Part shown: in pieces, positions 43,903-52,340 of the stretch | How positions within the stretch are numbered: position 1 is the stretch's first letter | Layout: every line of letters starts with the position of its first letter | Program-made: the position numbers and the translations under genes | The notes under the pieces: model-generated | The model's database searches: none | What the model was told of the DNA's origin: nothing | What the model saw: the letters and a program-made list of their open reading frames with translations, nothing else | Assembly (NCBI RefSeq): GCF_004745645.1 | Contig: NZ_SRMB01000004.1 | Location: 62,001-126,000, forward strand | Length of the DNA: 64,000 nt | Source of the DNA: Hymenobacter metallicola | GTDB taxonomy: Bacteria > Bacteroidota > Bacteroidia > Cytophagales > Hymenobacteraceae | Direction: 5' to 3'

Positions 43903-44796
43903 ATGCGCTTATTTCTGCTGAGTACCTCTCTGGCTGCCCTTCTGTTTTCCACCGGTTGCTCGGAAGCCCAGAGCGACGATAAAAAAGGCAAGGGCGGCAA
44001 GAAAAAGGACAAGAAGGAGAGCCTGGAAAACAACCTTATCGAAAGTGCCATTCCCGGGTTGCGGCGCGTAGGCGCGCTCAACGGGGGTGTACCGGAAAGC
44101 TCGGGCCTGGCCCGGGCCGAAACGGCCGGCACATTCTACACCCACGCCGACGCCGGCAACGAGCCCATCCTCTACAAGATTGACATGAGCGGCCGCCTGC
44201 TGGGGCGCTCTACGTTGCCTTTTCCCAACGTGGACTGGGAAAGCCTGGCCCAGGATGACAAAGGCAACCTGTTTGTGGTCGATGCGGGCAACAACAACAA
44301 TTCCCGCCGCGACCTGGTCGTGTACCGGCTCAATCCCAATTCCCAGGATCTGAGCAAGATTGCCTTCTCGTATTCTGACCAGAATGCCTTTCCGCCGAGC
44401 AAAAAGCAGCGCAATTTCGACTGCGAAGCTTCCCTGTGGCACGCGGGCAAAGTGTATCTGTTCACCAAAGACCGGGGCGCCCAGAGCACGAGCAAAGTGT
44501 ATACTCTCTCGGATCAGCCGGGCACCCAAAAGGCGCGGCTGCTGACCAGTCTGGCCATTCCCGGCGAAGTCACCGGCGCCGATGTCAGCTCCGACGGCCG
44601 CCGTATTGCCCTGCTGGCCCGCGAAGAGCTTTTTATGCTCGAAGGCAGCAGCTTCGAAGCGGCTCTCAAAGCCTCGCCCCGCCGGATTTCACTGAAAGGC
44701 TCGGGCCAAACGGAAGGCATCGTGTTTCACAAAGACGACAACAATAAGCTCTTCATCAGCACCGAGGAAGGCGCCATTTACGAGTACCAGCTCTAG
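43903..44796 (+). CDS. Lipoprotein with a Lys-rich spacer and a propeller-like domain
   Basis: A 297-residue protein starting MRLFLLSTSLAALLFSTGC, lipobox Cys 19. A Lys/Gly/Asp-rich spacer (about 24-40) tethers a repeated-sheet domain: GVPESSGLARAE, DWESLAQDDKGNLFVVDAGNN, FDCEASLWHAGKVYLFTKDR, EVTGADVSSDGRRIALLAREE. This looks like a beta-propeller of the type often annotated SdiA-regulated or esterase-like, but no catalytic residue is evident. Function unknown. The frame is open from 43852, but the signal begins at 43903. Confidence 0.78.
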   Translation: MRLFLLSTSLAALLFSTGCSEAQSDDKKGKGGKKKDKKESLENNLIESAIPGLRRVGALNGGVPESSGLARAETAGTFYTHADAGNEPILYKIDMSGRLLGRSTLPFPNVDWESLAQDDKGNLFVVDAGNNNNSRRDLVVYRLNPNSQDLSKIAFSYSDQNAFPPSKKQRNFDCEASLWHAGKVYLFTKDRGAQSTSKVYTLSDQPGTQKARLLTSLAIPGEVTGADVSSDGRRIALLAREELFMLEGSSFEAALKASPRRISLKGSGQTEGIVFHKDDNNKLFISTEEGAIYEYQL

Positions 44797-44819
44797 GCGC
44801 GACTACCCATACCAAAAGC

Positions 44820-44851
44820 AAGAGGCCGATTCAGGATTGAATCGGCCTCTT
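44820..44851. terminator. Bidirectional terminator between the propeller lipoprotein and lgt
   Basis: AAGAGGCCGATTCA pairs perfectly with TGAATCGGCCTCTT across GGAT. It lies between convergent genes, four bases from the lgt stop. Confidence 0.8.
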
Positions 44852-44855
44852 GCGT

Positions 44856-45740
44856 CTACCGGGCTTTGGCTACCGGCTTATTATTTTCTTCTTCCTGTCC
44901 TAAGTCCCGCGGCGCGTAGCCATGCGGATTGCTCGGGTTTTTGCCAGCCCGCAACAGCACCCAGATGCCAACCAGAATCAGGGGAATACTCAGAATCTGC
45001 CCCATATTCAGCGGCAGGTTATTTTCAAAAGCCACCTGGTTTTCCTTCAGGTACTCGCCCAGGAAGCGCTGCGTGAAAAGAAATACGACAAACAGACCGA
45101 ACAGCAGCCCGCGCGGGGTGCGCTCTTTGGTGCGGTTCCACAGGGCATACAGAATGGCCAGCAGCACGATGCAGAATAGGGCCTCATACATCTGGGTGGG
45201 GTGGCGCAGCTCGTTCGGAATATTGGTCACTTCGTGGTGAATCTCGTTGTAGCGCACGAACTTGAAGGCCCACGGCACGTCGGTTACCTTGCCGATAATC
45301 TCGGAGTTAAACAGGTTGCCGGTCCGGATCAGGGCTCCGCCCAGGGCCACCACAATCACAATTCGGTCGAGCACCCAGAGGTAGTCGAACTTATTGTTGC
45401 GGGCAAACAGCCAGCAAGCCAGCAGAATCCCGATGGTAGCGCCGTGGCTGGCCAGGCCGCCTTCCCAGATTTTGAGGATGTCGAGCGGGTGCGCCAGGTA
45501 ATAATCCGGGTCGTAGAACAGGCAGTGGCCCAGGCGAGCCCCCACCACCGTGCCGATTAGCATGTAGATGGTAATCACATCGACCCAGCGCGGCGACACC
45601 CGCTCCGACTTATAGATGTGCGACAGAATGAAGGTGCCAAACACGAAGCCCGACATAAACAGCAACCCGTACCAACGCAGCGTCAGCGGACCGATTTGGG
45701 CAATGATGGGCGACACGTCCCAGGTGATATAGGCAAGCAT
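44856..45740 (-). CDS. lgt: Prolipoprotein diacylglyceryl transferase
   Basis: A 294-residue inner-membrane protein with about seven helices that transfers diacylglycerol from phosphatidylglycerol to the lipobox Cys of prolipoproteins. Family motifs: LRWYGLLFMSGF, IWEGGLASHGATIG and GGALIRTGNLFNSEIIGKVTD (the Lgt signature region), then RHPTQMYEAL and RFLGEYLKENQ. ATGs at 45740 and 45749 are both possible; the -7 element at 45774-45781 excludes the open extension to 45776. Its substrates would include the several lipoproteins in this window. Confidence 0.95.
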   Translation of the reverse strand: MLAYITWDVSPIIAQIGPLTLRWYGLLFMSGFVFGTFILSHIYKSERVSPRWVDVITIYMLIGTVVGARLGHCLFYDPDYYLAHPLDILKIWEGGLASHGATIGILLACWLFARNNKFDYLWVLDRIVIVVALGGALIRTGNLFNSEIIGKVTDVPWAFKFVRYNEIHHEVTNIPNELRHPTQMYEALFCIVLLAILYALWNRTKERTPRGLLFGLFVVFLFTQRFLGEYLKENQVAFENNLPLNMGQILSIPLILVGIWVLLRAGKNPSNPHGYAPRDLGQEEENNKPVAKAR

Positions 45741-45773
45741 AGGGAGCATTGTTACGAAAAGATGAAAAGGACT

Positions 45774-45781
45774 CAAAGGTA
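45774..45781 (-). promoter_or_regulatory. -7 element TACCTTTG for lgt
   Basis: Exact TAnnTTTG on the reverse strand, about 30-40 bases before the lgt start codons. No TTG at standard spacing. Confidence 0.5.
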
Positions 45782-45864
45782 GTCAGACATTCGGCTTGCT
45801 GGCTGCCGAGGTGCCGGGTTGCTCAAGTGTGAGCTTGGGCCCAGTGCCGGACGCCGGAAGCTGT

Positions 45865-46170
45865 TCAGCGCAGGGCCCGTGCGGCCGGCTGGTCGCCAAG
45901 ATAAGGCTTGACCTCGTTGGTTGGATTGGTGGACGGTAGCACCGCGCCGTCGCCGCTCAGCAGCAGGATAATACCCAGCATAGCCGCATAGCCGGGCCAG
46001 CGCAGCCAGGTAGGAAGCGCCTGATGCGCAGTAGGCCCCTCACCGGTAAGCCGGGCGCGGACGCGGCTGTAGAAAAATGGTCGGGGCTGGGTAGGCTGCC
46101 GGGCCTGCCAGTGGCGCAGCAAGCTTTCCCATTCTTCGTCGGGGTTGGGGCGTGGGAGGGAGTTAGGCAT
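45865..46170 (-). CDS. Small membrane protein, probable anti-sigma factor
   Basis: A 101-residue protein with a hydrophilic N-terminal part (MPNSLPRPNPDEEWESLLRHWQARQ), one membrane segment (about 70-84, YAAMLGIILLLSG) and a short outer tail. Its ATG overlaps the last eight bases of the ECF sigma gene, so it is translationally coupled. That arrangement and topology fit an anti-sigma factor holding the sigma factor at the membrane, though no zinc-finger motif (HxxxCxxC) is present. The call rests mainly on context. Confidence 0.65.
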   Translation of the reverse strand: MPNSLPRPNPDEEWESLLRHWQARQPTQPRPFFYSRVRARLTGEGPTAHQALPTWLRWPGYAAMLGIILLLSGDGAVLPSTNPTNEVKPYLGDQPAARALR

Positions 46171-46795
46171 GACGCAAGGCGGGAGTAAGGTGGTGGCGGA
46201 GGGTTTTGCGGGCGCGAAACAGCAAGGATTCCACCGCTGGCACGGTCGTTTTGAGCACGGCGGCAATTTCCTCATAGCTGAGTTCCTGCTCGTGACGCAG
46301 CGTAAAAGCGACCTGCTGCTGATCGGGCAGACGGTCAATCAGAGCCAGTAGGCGGGTTAGCTGCTGCTGCTCTTCCAGCCGCGCCTGCGGGTGCACTTGA
46401 TCCACCGGCTCGTATAGCACTTGGTTGTCGAAGCCCAGCAGACTGGTGAAGTAGGCGAAGCGCTTCTGGGCCCGGGCCCGGCGACGGTTTTTCAGGGCTC
46501 GGGAAGTTGCCAGCCGGTAGAGCCAAGTGCTCAGCGCAGCCTCGCCCCGAAACCGGCCGACGGTCTGATACACCTCCACAAAAACTTCCTGGGCTACATC
46601 CTCGGCCTCTTCCGGCGACCGAAGCAGGGCCAACACCGTCCGATAAATCCGGTTCTGGTAGCGTTCCACCAACGTGCGAAAGGCAGCTTCACTACCCTGT
46701 TGCAGCTGCGCTACCAGTTCGGCATCGGCAGCGGCGGCAGGACTTTGGGCAGCAGGTGGTGAGCCATGAACGAGGGACAGCGGAAGGGTATACAC
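46163..46795 (-). CDS. ECF-type RNA polymerase sigma factor
   Basis: A 210-residue sigma-70 family protein. Region 2 (about 40-105) has AFRTLVERYQNRIYRTVLALLRSPEEAEDVAQEVFVEVY and FRGEAALSTWLYRLATSRALKNRRR. Region 4 (about 145-200) has LPDQQQVAFTLRHEQELSYEEIAAVLKTTVPAVESLLFRARKTLR. No regions 1 or 3. The start codon is GTG at 46795; no ATG is available before region 2. It is coupled to a likely anti-sigma gene. The genes it controls are not evident here. Confidence 0.92.
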   Translation of the reverse strand: MYTLPLSLVHGSPPAAQSPAAAADAELVAQLQQGSEAAFRTLVERYQNRIYRTVLALLRSPEEAEDVAQEVFVEVYQTVGRFRGEAALSTWLYRLATSRALKNRRRARAQKRFAYFTSLLGFDNQVLYEPVDQVHPQARLEEQQQLTRLLALIDRLPDQQQVAFTLRHEQELSYEEIAAVLKTTVPAVESLLFRARKTLRHHLTPALRHA

Positions 46796-47011
46796 GGGAA
46801 AAGCAGGCGCTGAAAAGGTGAAAATGCTACTTGTTCAGTTTCCCGCACTGGCCGCGAATACTGAGAGTATGCCTGCTTAGGTCACCTTATTAGCCAAAAC
46901 TTGCGCCCCGTTCCCAACTTTATTTCAGTGCTCTGTAAACCAATTCGTTAATCTACCTAAAACTTCCCTGCCCTGGTGTGCAGTAGCTCAACCAGAACCC
47001 GCTCAGCTGCG

Positions 47012-48946
47012 CTACAGGCTGTTTAGCTCGTGCGTGAAGCCGCCGCTCAAAATCGGGAATCGTAGCCACGAGCGGGGGTCCACGTTGTAGTCATCGAGGT
47101 GGAAGGCCGGGGCAAACCGTTCTCGCTTCCACTGGTTGCGCGACCAGAGCGAATAGAATCGCTTCACGTAGGTTTTTAGCTGTTCAGGGTCGGTGTCCGG
47201 CTCTTCCTGCACCAGCGTGGCGTACACTTGCTGCGGACTAAGCCGGTTGTAAAAGGCCAGCCGCTCGATTCGGTTGAGCAGAATGTAGGGCATCAGGTCC
47301 CGCTCGTCGGTTTGCTTGTCTTCCAGGGGGCGCAGCTCGGCCGTGGGCTGCAGGGCATTCACGTGGCGCAGGCCGGGGTAGTTCAGCTCGGTTTCGGCCC
47401 AGCGCAGCCATTTCTTCACAAAATCCTTGTCGACGCCCCCGATGGGCGAAATGCTACCGGCCGTGTCGCCATCCATGGTGCAATACCCCACGGAAGCTTC
47501 CGAGCGGTTCGACGTGGTGATGAGCAGGGCATTCTGCACGTTGGCGAGCAGCCAGATGGCAGGGGCCCGCACCCGGGCCTGAATATTTTGCAAGGCCAAA
47601 TCGTCGGTTTTCCAGCTTAGCTCCCGGCCCAGCGCATGCTGGATTTTGCCCACGTAGCCCGTTACTTCCTCATCAATCCCCCAGTTGTAGAACACGGCCC
47701 CGATGGACTCGGCCAGCTCTTTGGCCGAGTTAAAGGTATCGTCGGAAGAGTTGACGGTGCCCTGATAGGCGCAGGTCAGCAGGTGGCCCGTTATTTCCCG
47801 CTGCTGCCGCTGTTGTTCGGCGTCGGGTTGGGCGTAGGAGGCATCCTTGGGCCCGGTGGCCTGCTGATCGGTCTGCGGCTCAGCCGGGCCGGCAATGCGG
47901 GAAATATCTTCGGCGGTAAAGCAGCCGGAGCGACGCATAAACTCGGCCGTCCCGATTTCCTGGGTGCCCAGCCGTACCATTTCGGCCACGCCCACGGCGC
48001 ACATGCAGGAGTCGGCCCCGCCGCTTAGGCTTAGTACGAAGCCGCGGGTGCGCGCCTTGCGCATGTAATCGAACAAGGCCAGGCTCAGGGCCTGGTTCAG
48101 TTCCCGGTACTCGTCGGGTGTGGGCAACGGAGTAATGACTTCAGCATGGGCCAAAGGCGTCGAAAAATCCACGTCCACGCACTCCATATCCACTTCCTTG
48201 AAGCTCAGCAGCTGGTTGCGGTGGAGCAGGTGGCCGTTGCGCGCTACCAGAATTTCGCCGTCGTAAATCATCCGGCCCGCTTCGTTGCCGAGCAGGTTGG
48301 CGTAGAGGTAGGTGCAGTCGAAGTTGCGCGAGGCATTGAGCACGAGGTTGTAGCGCACGTCGGTTTTGCTCATGGCAAAGTGGCTGGCCGACGGATTCAC
48401 AATTAAATCGACGCGCCCTTTGAGGCGGCAAGCGGGCCGCTCGTTGTCGGGCCGCCAGGCGTCCTCGCAGATTTCAAAGCCGAACCGCACGCCCTTATGC
48501 TCGAATACCAGGTCACCGATGGGCCACTGCTGTCCTTGCCAATTTACCGTACTGGTTTCGCCGGCCCGCCAGGAGTTGAAGAAGCGGGGCTCGTAGTGCA
48601 CCCCGTCGTTGGCCAGAAACTGCTTGGCCGCAAACCCCAGAATTTCTCCGTCGCGCAGCACGGCCGCCGTATTGTAAGTGCGTCCATTCAGGCGCACGGG
48701 CAAGCCCACGCACACGAGGATTCCCTGGGTCCAGGGCCGCACCTGCTGCAGATACTCCAGGGCTTCGGCCGACAGCCAGTCACTTAAAAACAAGTCTTCG
48801 CAGCCGTAGCCGGTCAGGCAGAGCTCGGGCAAACAGAGTAGCTCCACCCCAGCCGCCTTGGCCTGATCCAGGGCTTCTTTAATCGTCCGCAGATTGTGTT
48901 GCCAGTCAAAGGGTATCTGGTTGAGGGCGGCGCCAGCTAATTTCAT
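47012..48946 (-). CDS. nadE: Glutamine-dependent NAD+ synthetase
   Basis: A 644-residue two-domain enzyme that amidates nicotinate adenine dinucleotide to NAD+. The N-terminal nitrilase-type glutaminase (1-270) has E41 (LPELCLTGYG), K108 (AAKQFLANDG) and nucleophile C160 (FGFEICEDAWR). The C-terminal synthetase has the PP-loop SLSGGADSCMCAVG (about 330). VKKWLRWAETEL and the closing LRFPILSGGFTHELNSL are also present. The frame is open upstream to 49129, but MKLAGAALNQIPFDWQHN is the family start. It is monocistronic. Confidence 0.95.
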   Translation of the reverse strand: MKLAGAALNQIPFDWQHNLRTIKEALDQAKAAGVELLCLPELCLTGYGCEDLFLSDWLSAEALEYLQQVRPWTQGILVCVGLPVRLNGRTYNTAAVLRDGEILGFAAKQFLANDGVHYEPRFFNSWRAGETSTVNWQGQQWPIGDLVFEHKGVRFGFEICEDAWRPDNERPACRLKGRVDLIVNPSASHFAMSKTDVRYNLVLNASRNFDCTYLYANLLGNEAGRMIYDGEILVARNGHLLHRNQLLSFKEVDMECVDVDFSTPLAHAEVITPLPTPDEYRELNQALSLALFDYMRKARTRGFVLSLSGGADSCMCAVGVAEMVRLGTQEIGTAEFMRRSGCFTAEDISRIAGPAEPQTDQQATGPKDASYAQPDAEQQRQQREITGHLLTCAYQGTVNSSDDTFNSAKELAESIGAVFYNWGIDEEVTGYVGKIQHALGRELSWKTDDLALQNIQARVRAPAIWLLANVQNALLITTSNRSEASVGYCTMDGDTAGSISPIGGVDKDFVKKWLRWAETELNYPGLRHVNALQPTAELRPLEDKQTDERDLMPYILLNRIERLAFYNRLSPQQVYATLVQEEPDTDPEQLKTYVKRFYSLWSRNQWKRERFAPAFHLDDYNVDPRSWLRFPILSGGFTHELNSL

Positions 48947-49017
48947 AGGGAAAGGTAGTGTTTCCACAAAACAACTGCATTTCACCTCAGCAGGTTGTAT
49001 TGAGGAAGTAAAAAAAC

Positions 49018-49262
49018 CTGTCATGGTGAGGACGCGGGACGCAGCAATCGGCCCTTCGCGTATTACACCATTACTTTTACTAAAAAGCGTTGGGGTCTGC
49101 CACAGTGAGCGAGGCACGACGCCATCCATCCGCGGAAGTGCTCATCCTAGTAAACGGCAAAGCCCCTCACTACCGGCGTGTAGTAAGGGGCTTAGTGGTA
49201 CAATGACAAGGACAACTCATGCTGCGCAGCGGACGGCTGGCTTCACGCTGCTCGCTATTACA
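49018..49262. repeat. Gene-free region with imperfect inverted ends, possible degenerate repeat element
   Basis: The 320 bases between nadE and rnc hold no gene. The left end (CTGTCATGGTGAGGACGCGG, from 49018) and the reverse complement of the right end (CTGTAATAGCGAGCAGCGTG, from 49262) are related. The right arm also shares GAAGC-A-CCGTCCGCTG with a stretch at 59359-59377. This may be an old intergenic repeat; no transposase is present. The rnc terminator lies inside. Confidence 0.4.
49160..49194 (-). terminator. Terminator of the acpP-fabF-rnc run
   Basis: AAGCCCCTCACTAC pairs with GTAGTAAGGGGCTT (one mismatch); the reverse strand continues with TTTG. It lies about 75 bases past the rnc stop. 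Confidence 0.65.
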
Positions 49263-49266
49263 GCAA

Positions 49267-50016
49267 TTATACTCCTAGTGCTGCCAAGGCCCGCTCGGCG
49301 GCCAGTTGTTCGGCCTGCTTCTTACTCAAGCCCATGCCCGTGGCCACCGGCTCGTCATCGAGCATCACCGTGGCCGAAAACTCCATTACCCCGCCCGCCC
49401 GGGGCTGGCCGGTCAGGTCGTAGCGGATGGTCTTGCCCTGGCGCTGGGCCCACTCAATGAGCTTACTCTTAAAGTTGGCCGTCGTTTCAATCAACGACTT
49501 GACATCAATAAAGGGCTTAATCAGACGAGCCAGCACAAATTTTCGGGCAGCTTTATAGCCTTGGTCCAAATAAATGGCCCCGACCAAGGCCTCCAGCGCG
49601 TTGCCGTTTACGGAGCGCGACCGGGCGGCCCGCCCCTGCGCCGGATCAAGCTGCACGAGCTTATCCAAGCCAATTTTCAGGGCCAGGCCGTTCAAGCTTT
49701 CCCGGTTGACGATGCGGGAACGAAGCTCGGTGAGAAAGCCTTCCTGCTCGTAGGGGAACTTACGAAACAAGTATTCGGCTACCACGGCCCCCAGCACCGC
49801 GTCGCCCAGAAACTCCAGCCGCTCGTTGCTTTGGTGCCGGGCCGTGTCGCCCTGCTGCCGCACCACCGAGGAGTGGGTAAAGGCCAAATGGTAAAGCCGC
49901 ACGTTGTCAGGCGTGCGGCCGATTACCGTTGCAATTGCTTGGCGAAAAGCTCGGTCCTGCCCTAGCAGCCGCCGGAAAAATCCAAAGAGCGGTAGTGGCT
50001 GACCTGGTCGAAGCAT
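49267..50016 (-). CDS. rnc: Ribonuclease III
   Basis: A 249-residue double-stranded RNA endonuclease for rRNA and mRNA processing. The catalytic signature is NERLEFLGDAVLG (64-76) with the second acidic set in NALEALVGAIYLDQG (about 139-153). The dsRNA-binding domain covers about 185-247, ending GLSKKQAEQLAAERALAAL. Its ATG overlaps the fabF stop by one base (TAATG), so it is coupled to fabF. The acpP-fabF-rnc order is common in bacteria. Confidence 0.96.
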   Translation of the reverse strand: MLRPGQPLPLFGFFRRLLGQDRAFRQAIATVIGRTPDNVRLYHLAFTHSSVVRQQGDTARHQSNERLEFLGDAVLGAVVAEYLFRKFPYEQEGFLTELRSRIVNRESLNGLALKIGLDKLVQLDPAQGRAARSRSVNGNALEALVGAIYLDQGYKAARKFVLARLIKPFIDVKSLIETTANFKSKLIEWAQRQGKTIRYDLTGQPRAGGVMEFSATVMLDDEPVATGMGLSKKQAEQLAAERALAALGV

Positions 50017-51263
50017 TAGTCGCGCAGCTTGCGGAAAACTACCGACGTGTTGTGCCCGCCAAACCCGAAGGTGTTGCTCATGGCCACGGTCACATCCCGC
50101 TTCTGAGCCTCGTTGAACGTGAAGTTCAGGCGAGCATCCAGCTCCGGGTCGTCGGTAAAGTGGTTGATAGTCGGCGGAACAATCCCGTGCTGGATAGCCA
50201 AGATGCTGGCCAGCGCCTCGATACCACCTGCGCCCCCGAGCAGGTGCCCAGTCATGCTTTTGGTAGAACTGATATTGAGGTTGTAGGCGTGTTCTCCGAA
50301 TACTTTTTCGATGGCCTTGATTTCAGCGCCGTCGCCCAGCGGCGTACTGGTGCCGTGGGTGTTGATGTAATCAACTTCCTGCGGGCTGATACCGGCGTCG
50401 CGCAGTGCGTTTTGCATTACCAGTACCACCCCTTCCCCTGTCGGGTCGGGAGCAGTGATGTGGTAAGCATCCGACGACAAGCCGCCCCCGATGATTTCGG
50501 CGTAGATCTTGGCGCCACGGGCTTTAGCGTGCTCATACTCCTCGACGACCAAGGCCCCGCTGCCCTCGCCCAACACAAAACCGTCCCGGTCTTTGTCGTA
50601 GGGGCGAGAAGCCGACTCGGGGTCGTCGTTTCGTTCGCTCATGGCTTTCAGGGCATTGAAGCCCCCTACCCCAGCCTCCGTAATGGCAGCTTCGGAGCCG
50701 CCTGTCACGGCCACGTCGGCCATACCGAGGCGGATGTAGTTGTACGCCGCCACAATAGCGTCGGAGGAGGACGCGCAGGCCGAAGTCGTCACGAAATTCG
50801 GGCCGCGGAAACCGTTCTTAATCGAGATGTTGCCCGACGCGCTGTCGGCAATCATTTTCGGAATGAAGAACGGGTTGTAGCGTGGGGTGCCGTCGCCTTT
50901 GGCGAAATTAAAGCACTCCTCCTGGAAGGTTTTCAGGCCCCCAATGCCCGACCCCCAGATAACGCCGACGCGGTCCTTATTGACGCCCTCCAGGTTGGCA
51001 TCCTTGATGGCTTCGTCGCTGGCAATGACGGCAAACTGCGTGAACAGGTCCATCTTCCGACCTTCTTTGCGGTCGAAATAGTCGTCAGGATTGTAGTTTT
51101 TTACCTCGCAGGCAAAGCGCGTTTTAAACTTGCTGGCGTCGAAGCGGGTGATGGCGGCCGCACCGCTTACGCCGCGCGAGAGCCCGTCCCAATATTCAGC
51201 GACGGTTTTGCCCAGCGGGGTAATGGCACCAAGGCCGGTCACAACAACTCTCCGAAGAGACAT
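50016..51263 (-). CDS. fabF: 3-oxoacyl-[acyl-carrier-protein] synthase II
   Basis: A 415-residue condensing enzyme of fatty-acid elongation. It has the thiolase fold with nucleophile C163 (TTSACASSSDAI), His in NTHGTSTPLGD (about 301) and His in KSMTGHLLGGAGG (about 338). MSLRRVVVTGLGAITPLG is the canonical start at 51263; an in-frame ATG 30 bases upstream is less likely. It lies 88 bases after acpP and is coupled to rnc. Confidence 0.96.
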   Translation of the reverse strand: MSLRRVVVTGLGAITPLGKTVAEYWDGLSRGVSGAAAITRFDASKFKTRFACEVKNYNPDDYFDRKEGRKMDLFTQFAVIASDEAIKDANLEGVNKDRVGVIWGSGIGGLKTFQEECFNFAKGDGTPRYNPFFIPKMIADSASGNISIKNGFRGPNFVTTSACASSSDAIVAAYNYIRLGMADVAVTGGSEAAITEAGVGGFNALKAMSERNDDPESASRPYDKDRDGFVLGEGSGALVVEEYEHAKARGAKIYAEIIGGGLSSDAYHITAPDPTGEGVVLVMQNALRDAGISPQEVDYINTHGTSTPLGDGAEIKAIEKVFGEHAYNLNISSTKSMTGHLLGGAGGIEALASILAIQHGIVPPTINHFTDDPELDARLNFTFNEAQKRDVTVAMSNTFGFGGHNTSVVFRKLRD

Positions 51264-51351
51264 AGGCGAAAGTGGAGACTGAATAAAAAGCAAAACGGCC
51301 GGCGGCGAGCCGGCCGGTAAGCACTAAAACAGGGTAGAAAGAAGCGAAGCC

Positions 51352-51588
51352 TTACTTAGCGTGCTCTTCCAGGTAGCTGATAGCCTGACCAACAGTGGCA
51401 ATGTTTTCAGCCTGATCGTCTGGGATAGACACGTTGAATTCTTTTTCGAATTCCATGATCAGCTCGACAGTGTCCAGGGAATCAGCGCCCAGATCGTTCG
51501 TGAAGCTAGCTTCAGGAGTTACTTCAGACGCTTCAACACCAAGCTTATCAATGATAATGGCTTTTACTTTTTCTGCAATTTCAGACAT
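51352..51588 (-). CDS. acpP: Acyl carrier protein
   Basis: A 78-residue acidic protein of canonical length. S37 in GADSLDTVELIM is the phosphopantetheine attachment site. It carries acyl chains for FabF and other fatty-acid enzymes. Upstream on the reverse strand a TTG and a GTTATTTG are 20 bases apart, a weak promoter match around 51617-51647. It leads the acpP-fabF-rnc run. Confidence 0.97.
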   Translation of the reverse strand: MSEIAEKVKAIIIDKLGVEASEVTPEASFTNDLGADSLDTVELIMEFEKEFNVSIPDDQAENIATVGQAISYLEEHAK

Positions 51589-51717
51589 TTCCGTGGGGGT
51601 TTAGAGAAAACTCGGCACAAATAACACTAACTTCCCTAACATTTTCAAACCGGCAGCCTGTAATCTTGGCAGTGTAAGATTATGGCTGAGGTGGTTTCTT
51701 TGGCCCTGTTGCGTGTG

Positions 51718-51725
51718 TAATTTTG
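51718..51725 (+). promoter_or_regulatory. -7 element TAATTTTG for the IPExxVDY gene
   Basis: Exact TAnnTTTG match 26 bases before the ATG at 51751. No TTG at standard spacing; TTTC lies there instead. Confidence 0.5.
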
Positions 51726-51750
51726 TTCTTCGCCGTTTTGGAAGTGCCTT

Positions 51751-52179
51751 ATGAAAACGCTCACGCTGGATCTGGAGTATGATTGTGACTTCGACTTGTT
51801 CGGTATTGTTTCCTCGAGCCGGGAGCACAAGTTGGCTTGGACGCTGAACAGTTCCTTGCGCCTACGTCTGATCAAGCAGCAGGATTTAATTTACGATTTG
51901 TTTGCCCAAGGCCGGCTGGTTATTAGCAACTACCTGCACGCTACCGAAAACAGCACTTTGCGCCTGCTGCGCAACCGCTCGGTAGACCCATCCCCCCTGA
52001 AAAAGCCGTTTCTGGCCCCCGACATCAAGGAATACGATTACCTGATTCAGGTTAGCAATGGGGCCGGGCCCCTGGCCCCGCAGGAACTGCTGGAGCAGCT
52101 TACGCGGCTGCCCGAGGTGCAGTACGCCTGCCAATTCGACCCGAATACACTAAAATTCAAAGAAAATCTGCTCTTTTGA
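51751..52179 (+). CDS. IPExxVDY family protein
   Basis: A 142-residue protein. The start LTLDLEYDCDFDLFGIVSSSREHKLAWTLNSSL and the ending Y(Q)YACQFDPNTLKFKENLLF resemble the small Bacteroidota family named IPExxVDY, of unknown function. No signal peptide or membrane segment. It is divergent from acpP, and such genes often sit beside acpP/fabF or pyk in this phylum (recollection, not checked). It lies 161 bases upstream of pyk. Confidence 0.8.
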   Translation: MKTLTLDLEYDCDFDLFGIVSSSREHKLAWTLNSSLRLRLIKQQDLIYDLFAQGRLVISNYLHATENSTLRLLRNRSVDPSPLKKPFLAPDIKEYDYLIQVSNGAGPLAPQELLEQLTRLPEVQYACQFDPNTLKFKENLLF

Positions 52180-52340
52180 GCTCGCACAACCAGCGGCGAC
52201 TACCGGAGTCGCAGCACAGGACCTTATTTCGTCAGCCCGAAACTGGCCAGAATAGCATTCTGCCTGGGATTTCGCGCCACGGGATGAGGTCCTTCGCTTG
52301 CCCTCTGGCTAGCCGCACTATTTAACCCGAACCATACTGC

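Noticed and set aside
49018..49262. Insertion sequence
   Set aside because: No transposase, no clear target duplication, and the end similarity is imperfect; kept only as a possible degenerate repeat.
49929..51320. 463-codon forward frame
   Set aside because: It is antisense to fabF, whose catalytic residues are all in place on the reverse strand.
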